Assembly (NCBI GenBank): GCA_018398765.1
Contig: JAHBMJ010003079.1
Coordinates: forward strand, 1 to 64,000
Origin: Chromera velia
Lineage: Eukaryota; Sar; Chromeraceae
DNA length: 64,000 nt
Direction: 5' to 3'
Below the pieces are notes generated by a model. That model saw only the letters and a program-made list of their open reading frames with translations. It made no database searches and was not told where the DNA came from. The translations under genes were made by a program, and so were the position numbers. Of the stretch, positions 1-11,706 are shown one piece after another. Position 1 is the stretch's first letter. Every line of letters starts with the position of its first letter.

Positions 1-16
1 ATCAACGCCTCACACA

Positions 17-913
17 TAGATATGCACTGTAGCGTTGCCCGTGACGTGACCGACCTGCAACACCTCTTCACCATTTGCCAAAGCCTCTGTACACAGCGCA
101 CACCCTCTCAAAAGCCCCGATGCCGCTTCCCTCTCCAGGCTCTTCCACCCAGGGCTCCGAAGATTCAACGCCACCTCGACCGTCTCCATCTCCGTTTCCG
201 TCTCTACCCTCCCATTCAGAGGCCCGCTAGAAGACCCCGGAGCAGAAGAGGAAGAAGAGGAAGAGGATTCACTTTGGATTTGCTTTGGACGCCTCACTCG
301 GACTGTTGCTCGCCGGAGAGACAGGTGACCACGAATGATGCGGGCGCCTCTGAAAGGAAACAAATGTAGCGCTTTCACCTGCGTTGAGACGCACAGACAG
401 ACAGACAGAGGATGGGATACACAATCTGGATTCCATTCCTGCCCTGATACGACCTTCCGTTTCCTGCCCTTTCTCTTTCGCCCTCAGTAGGTGCTGTTCT
501 GCTGTGAAAGAAAAAAAGAAGAAGAACAAAGAAAGGAAGACGAGAAAGAAAAGAGAAACGAAACAGAAAAAAGGGGGAAAGAGAAAAGGGACGGACGACT
601 TCTGGATGCGCCCACGGAGTTTCATTGAAACCCTGGATTTTCTGAACGACTCTCTAGCTGAATTGACTCACTGACTGACTACCTGGCTGACTGACTTACT
701 CTGCAGTCGCAGTCGTGCCTTCCATTGCGCTCCCCACTCCTACGTTTCTCTGCAAAGGCACTGGCCGAGGCGGAAGAAGAGGGAAGGCTGTCATGAGGGG
801 CCGGAAGAAGAGGGGAGTCCCCCTGTTCCTCTTCCTGTTTTTCTGTTCCTCTCAGAGCCCGACGTTTTCTTCTTCCGCCCTTTCCTCGCCCGTCCTGAGA
901 AGCCGGAACACTC

Positions 914-951
<38 letters not shown>

Positions 952-1552
952 TCACGCACGATCACACGAGACAGACAGAGAGAGAGGGGGGGGCTGGGGG
1001 GTGGGGGGTGGGGAGGGAGGGAGAGAGCTAAAGGACAGGACATCCACTTTCTGAGAACAGCTTTCTTCGCAGACATCCTTAGGCGCAGCTTTTCGGATAT
1101 CCAGGGCTACAGATAAAGACCCTGACAACAAGAAGCCTTATAGAAACTCTGGCAAAAGTGCGCGAAAGGCAAAAAGAAAGGAAGACGATAGCCTAGCCCA
1201 GCACAAAGATACAAGAAAGAGAAAGGGGTGGATACTTCGACCAGCTTTCATGAAAGCTGCACTGCTCCTTCATTGCATTCTGCAACTAAAACCTGACGCT
1301 CCAACTGACGGTATTTGTGACTTGGGGAGAACGAGGAAGGGCGCCTTTGACTTTGTTGACGATTTCCTCCAGTCTCTTCTCCCTCTCATCAACGGAGACG
1401 GCACTCAGCACCGGCAACACTGAAGGCTCCACGACGTGCCAGATCTTACAAATGAAATCTGCCACGAAGAGACGCTCCTTGGCCTCAACGTTCGCAAGGA
1501 GCTTGGAAAGTGCCCCATAAGCTTCTGTCTGAACATCAATAGTGTCGGACAT
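17..1552 (-). CDS. Unrecognised protein, 5' part (runs off left edge)
   Basis: Two exons are supported. The first starts at the ATG ending at 1552, has no plus-strand competitor, and encodes about 80 residues beginning MSDTIDVQTEAYGALSK, mostly helical; it ends near 1290 at a GTTTTAG or GTCAGT donor. The second runs from an acceptor at 350 (tttgtttcctttcag) to a GTGAGG donor near 16. It encodes a basic stretch, a Ser-rich linker and a C-terminal CALC...GEEVLQVGHV segment that could be the first half of a C-x2-C zinc finger such as the Vps39 or RING type. A further exon may lie around 1045-1110 (acceptor ctttatctgtag, reading ISEKLRLRMSAKKAVL). The rest lies outside the window. Introns carry CA and GACA repeats on the plus strand. 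I do not recognise the protein. Confidence 0.5.
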
Positions 1553-2294
1553 GGATTGACAATTCCGTTATATCTTCAAAACATGAGATGAAGCCGCTAG
1601 CCACCCGGGGTTATGGACAGAATTCTGTCATGTCTGTCTATCAATCTGCAAAAGCAAATAGCATGATCAAATAAAATGTGATGAGAGAGAGAAGAGAGCG
1701 GTAGTTGATGAAATGCAGGGCAAAGCAATGATGGCAAAGCCGCCTCTGTCACAGCATGCATGCATGGCGTTTTGATGCGTTTTCAGATGATTTCAGTTGG
1801 CTAGCTTGTATAAGCTCGGCTTGGCTCTATAGCATGCTCTCTCTATAGCTTTCCATTAGCTCGGTTTCGCGCCAGACATTAGTCAGACTGAAGATGTAAG
1901 GAGAATGAATGCTGGTACTGCTGCTGAAGGAGTATCTCGCCATCACGGACTGCATGAGCCAGCTCTCGGTAAGCCTACTGTAAGAATGTGACCATATGAA
2001 GGACAGCAAACGAATACAGAACGAACTCCACTCACGACAAGGACTAGATCAGTGAACTTGGGCGGTCAATCTGAAGGAGACTGCATGCACAAAAATTAGT
2101 TGGAGACTGTCGACAGAAGCAGAGCCATCCGCGCTTTCTCATTTTCGTCGCTTCCAACCGGTCTACTCGCTCTGCTTTCCACCAAATTGTAAAGAATCCC
2201 TTCTCTCTACTCTGTGGGTTAAACTGCACAGCAATTTTGTGCGATCGGACTTTGTTCAGCTTCTCCGTAGAGGACTCAGGATAAGACAGGCAGG
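1553..2294. promoter_or_regulatory. Divergent intergenic promoter region
   Basis: This 740-base gap separates the start codons of two genes read in opposite directions, so it should hold both promoters. It contains a GCATGCATGCATGG block near 1755, the TGCATGCA core recognised by some ApiAP2 factors. A TATAAAA string at 2304 lies inside the first coding exon of the plus gene and is unlikely to be a TATA box. No other element is clear. Confidence 0.35.
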
Positions 2295-2737
2295 ATGACT
2301 GAGTATAAAAAAGCGGTCACTGCGATTGATGGTTCGTCGTCCAGAGTTTTCTTTCTCTTTCTTCTCTGTGTCGTGACTTAAATCCTACTTTCCCTGCCCT
2401 TTCGGTTTCCTGCACATATATATATATATATATATGCGTTCAGAACTGGAGGCAGCAGCCGCAAAACTAGCAGAGGACTGCTCAGACGAGAACCTCGCCA
2501 AGGCAGACAGGGTGGTCAGTCACTCGCCACGTACGCCCGCCACACGAATGTGCAGGGTGTTGACACAGGGCAGGCAGCAGACGGACGTCGTGTCGCAAGG
2601 ACTATCCGTGCAGGGTTGTGGCATAAGAATGCACGAATTGATTTCTTGCGGTGCTCTTCTTTGCTCTCTGTTGTCTATGATCGTCGTGTTCGGACCACTC
2701 TGGTGACTTTGATCCATATCCACCGCCCTGCCCCCCC

Positions 2738-2775
<38 letters not shown>

Positions 2776-3145
2776 GGGGAGTTGTGACAAGCATACCGTC
2801 GCTTTCGCAGATCGACGACTACCTGAACTTCAAGCACAAATTGGAAGCCCAGTTTCCTCAGTTCACCAAATTCAGACAGAAGGCCGCGGAGAAAGACCCT
2901 GACAAGCAGACGTACGGACCGAAAATGCTCCAGAACGTGCAGGTGGGAAGAGAAGGAAAATGAACTGCACTTAAAAGAGAGACTGGGAGTGCCGGAAACA
3001 AAAAAGAGACTTCCCTTTCCGTCTCGTCTATTCCTTCCTCTTTATACACCGCTTTCTTTTGACATGTTGTTTTTGTCTTTCGCTTGTCGACGAAGACTGC
3101 GACGGACTTGATGGAATATCCTTTTTCTCTCTCTCTTGCTCACTC

Positions 3146-3208
<63 letters not shown>

Positions 3209-6200
3209 GTGCGTGTGTGCGTGTGTGCGTGTGTGTTACAGAGCTTGATCGAGCGCTACGATGAGCTGTACGAGATCCACGAAGAGAGAATGAAACCTCT
3301 CCTCAGCCACATGGCAGCCGAGAAGCAGGCCATGAATGAGAGAGAAAAGGTACGGAGACTTCTTCACTGCATGGCTGGCTGGCTGCCTTGCTTGGTTGCT
3401 GACTTCCTGACTTTTTGATTCTCTGATTGGCAGGCAAGCAGACAAAGAGCAGGCATACAAACAGATAGAAAGACGCTGGTCGCCGTGAGGAATGGAGAGG
3501 TAGAGAGGGACCGTTTGGGAGTGGAGAACGTAGACACACACATGCACACTTTCAACCTGACACACTTTCTCTTCCTCTCCCTGTCTCTTTCTCTTTCTCT
3601 CTTTCTCCCCCTCTCATTTCTTTTTCGGAAGGAGAAAGTGAAAGAGAGAGAAAGAGAAAAAGGGCCAAGTCGATCAGTCAGTGTTGAAGTACGTGTTTGA
3701 GTGTGTCTACATATGCTGTGCGCGAGCGTATGTGATCCCGTGTGGGTGCATGCATGTGTGTTTTGCGTGAATGCAGGCCCGGCTCGAGAGAGCGCTGGCA
3801 GAGAACGAGGAAGAAAGGAGGAAGCAGCAGAGGGCGGAGACAGAAAAGGAGGAAAGGGAGAGGGAGGAGGCTTTGAAGCGAAAAAAGGTTCGACAGTCAG
3901 CCGGAAGGGGGTAGGCAAGGAAATCGTCTTTCGTGGGATCCCATTTTGCTGTAGGTCTCGTGGGGTCGACTTAAGAAGCGAATGTAGAGAGAGGACCGTT
4001 CTATTCTTCCACCAGAAGGCCGACACAGAATCGATTGGTCTCCGCTCCTCTCCTCTCTTCTCCTCTCGTCCTCTTTTCTGTTGTGTTCTTGACTGTCACT
4101 ATCCCTCTCTCATCAGAATGCGGTTTGATTCGATTCGAAGCCGAGGTGTCGCTCTTCGGGCAATGAAAAGAGAGTGTACGGCTCTTCTTTCTGTTCTGGT
4201 AGAGAGAGAGAGAGTTCAGAAGGAGGAAATGAAATGGTAACAGGAGATTTTCTTTTTTTTCTCTTCAGCTGTCCCTCTTCCTGTCTTTCTCTCTCTCGTT
4301 CTCTGCAGGAGGCAGAAGAGGCAGCGAGACTTCTTCAGGAAGAGGCGAAGAAGAAGCAGGAAGATGCTGCAGCGGCTGAGTAAGTCTCTCAGCCAACCTC
4401 CGTCCGGGTACTTTCTTCATTCCTCGTCTAATCTCTCATGCATTGAGTCGTTTCTCTGCACACTCCTCTTTCTCGCTGCGCGGAAGATTGTTATCCTCCC
4501 TTCTTCGGTTCTTTCAAAAGGCTCCCTCCTCCCTCCTCTTGACCGACCCTGAAACTCCAGTGAGATTGATTGGTGGCGTCTCTCTCAATCCGTTCTTTTC
4601 GTCTTCTACTTGTTGGTAAGCGTTGCAATTTTTGTGGTGATTGTCGTCCTTTCGATCGATGATTTTCGTCATGCACTCTGCATGCAGAGACGCCGCGAGG
4701 GACGCCGCTCTCCTCTCTGCCATGGAGAGGGACACGAAAAGCGCAGAGGGCGCCAGGGGGGCAGCAGTGGAGAGTCTCGTGCGGCTGGCTCAGGGAACAA
4801 AGGGGGAGATGAGGGATGCACTCGGTCGGTGGGTGGGTCAGCCAGTGGCTGTTGTGAGACAGTTCCCCTTCCTGTTTGTTCGTTTGTTTGTTTGTATGTC
4901 TGTTGGCGAGTCGAGTCTGTCTGCCTCTCCATGCACGGCCTTCTGACAAGACCACGTCAAGAATGCAACACGCAGGGCGGTATGGTTTTGATTCGTGCTG
5001 GGCCATTTGACAATTAAGGGAGAGACATGCGATGTACCCGAAACATCTCTAGCTTCCATGTCGATGAATCATTCGGTCGACATCGTGATGCAAAATTGCG
5101 CCATGCACAGTGCGGTTTCCATCTTTCTTTGCCACAAGGGAAAAAGAAGACAGATACTTTGAAGCACTCATGCAAACATATGCATGATCTCGCGTTGCCT
5201 TCTCTCTGCCCCCCCCCTCCTCTTTCTCTGTCTGTGTGGGTTCCTCTGCAGACGCCCTAATGGAACTTTTGTCTGCAATCATGGGGTCTGTCTGGGGGGA
5301 TATGGGTAGCACGAGTGGTCCTGGGACCTATGGATCGTTTAATCAATCCATCGAGGGAGAGTGAGAGAGAGAGAGAAAGGGGGAGAGCACCCAAGGGTAA
5401 GGAAATCTGCAGGGATCTTTGTTGGCTTTCTCTCCCTCTTTCCCCCTCTCTGCGAGTCTACGCCAGTCCTTGTGATTCTCATTGAATGTGAGAGCGTCTG
5501 TCCTGCTCCCCTCTTCTCTGCTCTTGTGTGTGTACGCGCGTGTACGTCTGCAGAGGTCCGGAGGAGGCCCACATCCGGGTTCTTCGGCTTGGAAGTGAAA
5601 AATTCCGGGTGGGTCACGCATGGGTCGGCCAGTGGGTGAATGAACGTCCCTTGCATCCTAGTTGTTTGGTTTGGTTCATTCGGCCATGCTGATGGCAGGC
5701 AGGCAGGCAGGCAGGCTGGCAGGCTGGGTTGCTTGCTTGCATCCATACGTTTAAACGGGTTGGATGAGCGAGAAGTTTCTTGCAAGGAAGCATGGCAGGC
5801 AGGAAGGGGCCATGGAGAGAGTAAAGTCATTAGGGACTGCTGCTCTTCTTTCCTTTTCTTGTAAAAAGCGAAAAGACGGAGACGGATAGGTAGAGTCCAT
5901 AAATAGTGCGTGGAGAAGTGGAGAAATGGAAACAAAATTGAGAGGGTATGGTGCTGTTTTGTATTTGCACATATTGCAAGTGTATTCGTACCGTGGACGT
6001 GCATTTTTCCGGGGTCATAAAACGGGATTCGACAGATTGAATGAAATTGTAACACCCGCTCTTGTTTTTCTCTCTTTCTCCTTTTTTTGCATCATACGGC
6101 ATTTCCACGTGCAGGATCGCATAGGAAAATTCCCGGGGAGCGTGCTTTTGCTGCGGTTCGTGTTACGCGTAGATGATTCAATTGTTTCAGTGAAGCATGG

Positions 6201-7354
6201 AGACAGCTCAGATCTTTTGATGTGTGACAGTCGCCTCCTCTGTTTTCTTTCTGTCTTCTTCAATCAATCAATCAATCAGGATGAGTGTAGATCTGCTCGA
6301 AGACACAGCTGTGCTTTGGCGAGTGAGTATCAGTGGGGAAAGATAGACGTTCAGCTTCGTGTTTGTTGTTTTTTGCCTTTTCAAATTCGATTTTATCGAA
6401 GTTGACAGACGGACCGATATGCGTTCTCCAGCCGCAGAGGAAGAGGAATGGCAGACGACTCGTCATTCTGAGCAAAAGGAATGAGAAGCACCCAAAGAGA
6501 GTCCCCCCCGAGGAAGGGGTTGCGAGTCTGCGGGCCTATGTTGATCTATGAGTTTTTGTTTGCATTTATTTTGTCTGCATGAAAGTGAATGCACGGGCCT
6601 GTGTTGACGATTTTTTGTTTCATGCTGAATTCATCTTGATGCACATATGCAGACCTGTTTTTCGGTCATACTTCCCTTTTTTTACAATTAAGTTTATGTG
6701 TGAAAATATGGGCCTGGGAATTTCTTTTCTTTTCTTTCTTCTTGGTCCGAATTTTGGCTGCAACTGTTCTTGCTCGCAGATCCATTGGGTTCTCCCTGTC
6801 TTCTCTGGAGGGCGTGCGTGACATCCTCACAAAAGGTTCGAAAGGGAGGGGCTCTGAGTTGCTTTCGCGCTCTGTTGAGAATCTGTTATTTTGGATCTCA
6901 CCGTTGTCAGAGAGATTGCTGTCATTGTCTGTTGGCACTCCTGTTCCCTCTCGCCATGCAAGTCGGTTTGCAGTCAGTCCTTGTTTCTGTTTTTGTGATT
7001 TGATAGATATTCACACTCCATAAAGTGTGAGTAATGCAGAAGATACACTAGGGTTCTGTTTGTATGAATACCTACAAGAAGTGGTACCTTGCTGACCTTC
7101 CCCTCCTTTTTCGTTTCCTTTCTCTCTAATGATGGCCATCACTGACATCCCCCTATAGCCAAAGAGAAATGGGCTCAAACCGATGAGACACAGAGGTGAG
7201 TTGGTGCTTCGCTGGCCTCGATTACTGAAACGGTGCTGACTGGTTGCCTGCCAAAATGCTGCAGTACATGGAGCCGCGAAAGTTGCCGAGCTTTCGGAGA
7301 AGGAGCTTTTTCTGGTCTTGCAGGAGCCTTCCGTTGCGTGCGTCAGCTTTATTT

Positions 7355-7392
<38 letters not shown>

Positions 7393-8361
7393 TCAAATGT
7401 GTGCGAGCCGATCTCTGTATCTCTCTGTCTGCTTGCGCCCCTGGATGCGCTGTGTTCCAGCATCTTTTCTTGGCTGCATTCGTATTCCCGTTCTTATTGT
7501 TTTGCTGCCCTGCTCTGTCTCTCAGCGCCTCTCATTTCATTGCCTTGGAGTAGGGGCAGTTGTGTTCTGCATGACCTTGTGTGGCGGGATCTTTGTGCTC
7601 TCTGAATGCTGTGAATCGTGGGCTAGTTGTGGGGACTGTTGGAATGAAGTCGTCGCCCTTCAATTTTGATTTCTTTCCCTGCATGAATGACTTCCTGATG
7701 GCTGCAGTCGTTATGATGAGTGGAAGGCCTGGCTGTCGAAGATAGAGAAGCTACGCGCGTTCCTGGTCAGCATTCTGTCTGTCTGCCGACTTCTCCTTTT
7801 CTAGTCTGCTTCAACGCGGCTGCTCCGATGTCTAGCTGTTTTACAATGTGACAATTCTCCGCTTGGAGGGGAAACGGGGGTATGTTCCCGCACAGCGGAC
7901 AAGAGTCTGTGTGCGCATATTTCTTTCTTTGGTTCTCGGACTCAACCGACAGCCACGCAGTAGAGTGTGTTCACTCCTGCTGTGTGCTTGGATGGTCACA
8001 TAGCTGGGTGGCTGCTCTCTTGTTATTTCTTACGATGTTAGGCACTTCCTCTTTAGATCAGCTTCGCTTTCTGAGCAGAAACTCTCTTTTCCCTCAAGAA
8101 TTCGATCTCCCTTCACAGCCTTTTGTGATCGATCCGTGGGTCCGTTTTGTTGCATCGTTTGCTGGGCAGGCTACTTTACTTCAGAAACTGTTTGCCCATC
8201 GTCCTTTTTGCTCTTACGTCATCCTGCAGACTAGTGTCAGGGAGGACATCGGAACGATGACCCACGCAGAAGCGCAACAGGCGGCGGCTCAGCACGCAGA
8301 GAGAGAGGTCTTGGAAGCAATGTGGATGATGGCAGGATTACCTGAATCGGGACCTTTCTAA
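2295..8361 (+). CDS. Coiled-coil and PUB-domain protein (16 exons)
   Basis: Sixteen exons join with agreeing phases: 2295-2331, 2444-2511, 2811-2942, 3242-3349, 3777-3887, 4309-4379, 4688-4824, 5252-5285, 5554-5608, 6115-6161, 6280-6322, 6409-6461, 6780-6835, 7265-7337, 7708-7765 and 8230-8361. They encode 404 residues. Residues 1-80 are helical (MTEYKKAVTAIDELEA...). Residues 85-190 form a Glu/Lys/Arg/Ala-rich coiled coil. Residues about 205-317 match the PUB fold: helix ALDALMELLSAIM, the PEEAHIRVLRLGSEKF signature corresponding to N-P-x-x-x-K-Y-R-x-I-R-x-x-N-x-x-F, then DRIGKFPGSVLLLRFV and a closing SLSSLEGVRDILTK helix. PUB domains of PNGase, UBXN6 and HOIP bind the p97/Cdc48 C-terminal tail or other ubiquitin-pathway partners, so a Cdc48 cofactor role is inferred. 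No UBX, transglutaminase or thioredoxin domain is visible. The least certain joints are those of exons 10-13. Confidence 0.75.
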
Positions 8362-9681
8362 ACAAAAAGGAATTAAAGAAAGCTATTATACCTATTAAAG
8401 TTCTAAGTCATCATGATTTCTAATGCAGTTTTAAAAAAACAAACATGAATCAGTCCCTAAAGATATAACAAAAAAACATAGTATTTATACAAAAAGAGAT
8501 TTTCACGAAATTTGATTGAATCGATTTTGACTTAAAGTCTTGGCCATTTAGAAGTCCGTGTATAGTCCACGTAGTGCTGCATCAGATTCGGCTCATATGC
8601 GCCTAAACGGCTTATGCATATGCCCATTGACGAATTTAAATACCAACTATAAGACATCAACCTATGTTAGAAGTATTTAGCTGGCTCTGGATATGGATGA
8701 CAATGGTGCGTCATAGTTATAGTCACAGTTACCTTTGTTTTTCAAGTCTTATCCTCTCATGTTGCATCCGTTCTATATAACAGAATGCACTCCTCTAGTT
8801 TCACCCTCCCAGAAAAGTAAGAGACTAAGTCTCACTTAGATCTGGAAGAGCAGTAACCGGAAGGATACGGTAGTAACCGGAAGGTCATTCAATCTTGCGA
8901 ATCACCAGCCAAAACAATGTCAAATATTATTCATTAACAACATATAAAGATAAAAAATTTAACTACAAGCTTGTTTGACTTTTTGATTCTTCCCAGAAGT
9001 ACTTCCTAGAGGCATTCTGTGAATGACTGTCATTTCTTTAATTGCTAGTTTTTTAAAAAAATTTGGGTTCTTTTTCGTATTCCGCCAGCCTTTTTCTAAC
9101 CTTTTTCCTTCATTGTCGTACACAGCTGCGTTCAGCTGCGTTTCTCCTTTCCTTTTTTCATTCTGTTCTTCTTTTTTAGAAGTTTTTCTTCTTCTGACAG
9201 TTTAGTTTGACGATGTCTGACCGACTCTGACGGTTCGTTCCTTCGATCCCTCTGCTGATCACACATGTACACGCATGCAACAGTGCAACACCGCATGCAA
9301 CATTCACTATAGCTGTGCAATATGCAGGTGAGGTGTTGTCCGGATTATGGCGCATTTATACATGCAGAATTGCAACCTTGCAACACACGGCTAAAGTGAA
9401 CAACTTGACTCGCGTTTCCCGGCGTCAGCACTGCATGTGGACCGGATTTTTTTTATACGATTCATACATTAACATATCAGGCAGACTCCAGTCCCTTACA
9501 CATCCACTTAGATCGTCCATCGCGTCCATGCAGGATCGATTCACAACGCGTTTGAAGTTTGTCTTGAGCTGGGGGTCCGACCTTTCGGAATCAGGTGTCT
9601 GAACTTTAACCGAGCCAAGTGTTGCAGAGCAGATTTCCCTTTCCTGTGTGTTGGCCTGAACCGACACGCCATGACTTCAAG
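8362..9681. other. Intergenic, AT-rich
   Basis: No coding signal is convincing. 8380-9000 is AT-rich. A near-direct repeat GTAACCGGAAGG occurs twice at about 8855-8886. A GCAATATGCAG followed by GTGAGG near 9318-9330 would make a good 5' splice donor for a non-coding leader exon of the next gene, but this is speculative. Confidence 0.4.
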
Positions 9682-11706
9682 ATGAGGCGCATTGTCACAA
9701 CACTCTCTCGGCATGCTTTCCGCGATTCGGTTCGATCTTGGGTCTCCTCCCTTCTCCAGAGAACTTCTGCCCTCTCCTCAGAGCAGAACGAAAAGCAGAA
9801 AGCAAAGCCGTTCATGATGAATGGAAGATGGAGGGCCCAGGCAGCGACAAAGCCGACTGTCGATGTCAAAACTCGCTCTTGTCACAGTCCCGCATCAGGC
9901 AGTTCGACTTTCTCACAGTCACGCGATCTCCAAATTTCAACAGAGAGGGCGTCTCTGAAAGCGGGGGGAGAAGGAGAAATGCAGATCCAGTCCGTTCCTT
10001 CTCATCCCCTAGACTCCCGTCTGACCCCTGTCATTCCTCCGGTCAGTGACGGGACTGCTGATGCAAGCGTTCCTTGTGTGTCTCGAATTCAATCCGTCTA
10101 CGCTCTCTTTTACGCTCGAAGGAAGTTCAACTCGGGGACTGCGCTGTCGATCTCTTCTGCCCGCAAAGCAGTTTTCGCGAATAGAGGGCAGATAGGTCTG
10201 GGAGAGTGCACGATCAGAGCGTGTTCTCATTTGTCTTCATCTGTTTGTCCAGGATTCGGAGGAGCAACGGTGGTGGGGGAGAAGGGATCTGGTCGGGGGT
10301 CGAGTAGCAGCAATATTTGTCAACCCAATTCTGACTTCCCCCGGTCTGCGTGTGCTTCCCAAAATACTGTTAATCGGAGAAGGACTGTCTGCCCCCATGG
10401 CAAGCGAAGGTACTTGTGCAAAGATTGTGGGGGGGAGGGAATTTGTGAGCATGGACGCCAGCGCAGCTACTGCAGAGAGTGTGGGGGGAAAGGAATCTGC
10501 GAGCACGGTCGGAGGCGCTCCCAATGCAAACAGTGTGGAGGAACCTCCATCTGCGTTCACGGACGTTTTCGCTCCTACTGTAAAGAGTGTGGGGGGAATG
10601 GAATCTGTGAACACGGTCGGCGTCGAACACAGTGCAGAGAGTATGGGGGAAGCGCCATATGCGTCCACGGACGCATCAAGTATTCCTGTGTCGACTGCGG
10701 TGGGAGTGCCGTCTGTGAACACGGGCGTCAGCGAAGTCAGTGTCGAGAATGCAAGGGGGGCGGGCTCTGCGAACATGGACGTCAGCGAACAAAGTGTAGG
10801 CAGTGTGGGGGCGGGAGTTTTTGCGAGCATGCACGCTTGAGAAGTGACTGCCCAGTGTGTCAGAAAGACAACCCCGCTTTCACCCAGAGGCGTGAAAAGC
10901 GAAGATTGCGGTATAAAGACGACCTAGTGTACCGTTTGGCGCAGACAGTGAGGTCATCTGTGTCGAAATGTCTATCAGCAGTTCGTGACGGAAAACTTCC
11001 GTCCGAGAAAAAACGCACCCATGAATACCTCGGTTGTTCGTTCCCCGACCTCAAAGCCCACCTCGAGAAAGATGACTTCCACGGCAACCCCGGAATGTCG
11101 TGGGAGAATTACGGGAGGTTGTGGCACGTTGACCATATTGTGCCCTTGATGTTTGTGGGTCCTGACGGTGGGAAGCCAGACACAGAAACCCTCATTTCAC
11201 GTCTCCACTTTTCAAATCTCCAGCCCTTGTGGTCGGGGGAGAATCTCCGGAAGGGTAACAGGTTTATGGGTAAACCACCCCCGCTTGTTTGTTTGTCATT
11301 GCATTCACTCCCCCAGGTAAAGCAGAGCAGCATTGGGCACGGCTCTATTCTGAATTTTCAAAGGAGGCACCTTCACTCGCCGACTGTCTCTGCTTCCGTC
11401 TGGAAAGGCAGTCAAAGCGTTTGCGCTCAACGCGCTTCAATCTTGCCTCTAAAAGGTGGCACTGCCCTTTCGCAGCTAGGCATTTCGACAGGAGTCCGCG
11501 CACAGATTAGGTCTCTGTCTATCCTCTCCGCCCCCCTCTCTGTTGTCGATAGAGAAACTTCAACTCGGAGGGACACCCCTTCTGGGTGTGGTTGTGAGAA
11601 ATGGGACGGTCCGGTCACAGACGTGTCTTCGACAACCTCTCAGCGGACTCCCAAACCTCAGACTTCGTCCAAGAGAGCTCGCTGTCCCCATGGAAGACAT
11701 CGGTAG
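9682..11706 (+). CDS. Zinc-knuckle array and HNH endonuclease, copy 1
   Basis: From the ATG at 9682 (the frame stays open upstream but has no earlier ATG) the protein opens with MRRIVTTLSRHAFRDSVRS, an Arg/Ser-rich amphipathic start typical of mitochondrial presequences. A 230-residue low-complexity region follows. From 10390 come nine 18-residue (54-base) units of pattern C-x-H-G-R-x-R-x-x-C-x-x-C-G-G, each a likely Zn-binding CHCC knuckle; unit five has Tyr for one Cys. A basic helical linker leads to an HNH domain (about 11030-11262) with W-H-V-D-H-I-V-P-L, F-S-N-L-Q-P-L-W and E-N-L-R-K-G-N-R. The frame runs on through a linker into the first knuckle of copy 2 and stops there at 11704. A GTAAAC...CCAG pair (11272-11317) could be an intron. 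Such knuckle/HNH proteins are probably mobile or selfish nucleases; the biological target is unknown. Confidence 0.75.
   Translation: MRRIVTTLSRHAFRDSVRSWVSSLLQRTSALSSEQNEKQKAKPFMMNGRWRAQAATKPTVDVKTRSCHSPASGSSTFSQSRDLQISTERASLKAGGEGEMQIQSVPSHPLDSRLTPVIPPVSDGTADASVPCVSRIQSVYALFYARRKFNSGTALSISSARKAVFANRGQIGLGECTIRACSHLSSSVCPGFGGATVVGEKGSGRGSSSSNICQPNSDFPRSACASQNTVNRRRTVCPHGKRRYLCKDCGGEGICEHGRQRSYCRECGGKGICEHGRRRSQCKQCGGTSICVHGRFRSYCKECGGNGICEHGRRRTQCREYGGSAICVHGRIKYSCVDCGGSAVCEHGRQRSQCRECKGGGLCEHGRQRTKCRQCGGGSFCEHARLRSDCPVCQKDNPAFTQRREKRRLRYKDDLVYRLAQTVRSSVSKCLSAVRDGKLPSEKKRTHEYLGCSFPDLKAHLEKDDFHGNPGMSWENYGRLWHVDHIVPLMFVGPDGGKPDTETLISRLHFSNLQPLWSGENLRKGNRFMGKPPPLVCLSLHSLPQVKQSSIGHGSILNFQRRHLHSPTVSASVWKGSQSVCAQRASILPLKGGTALSQLGISTGVRAQIRSLSILSAPLSVVDRETSTRRDTPSGCGCEKWDGPVTDVSSTTSQRTPKPQTSSKRARCPHGRHR
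10390..10875 (+). repeat. 54-bp coding tandem repeat, nine units
   Basis: Nine in-frame 54-base units encode the CxHGRxRxxCxxCGG knuckles of HNH copy 1. Spacing is exactly 18 codons per unit, with divergence mainly at positions between the Cys and His ligands, so the ligand pattern is under selection or the array expanded recently. Confidence 0.85.

Noticed and set aside
2302-2310. TATAAAA as a TATA box for the PUB gene
   Set aside because: It lies within the first coding exon, downstream of the chosen ATG.
7159-7195. Extra exon (KEKWAQTDETQ) in the PUB gene
   Set aside because: It has fair splice sites, but skipping it is needed to keep phase between 6835 and 7265. It may be alternative.
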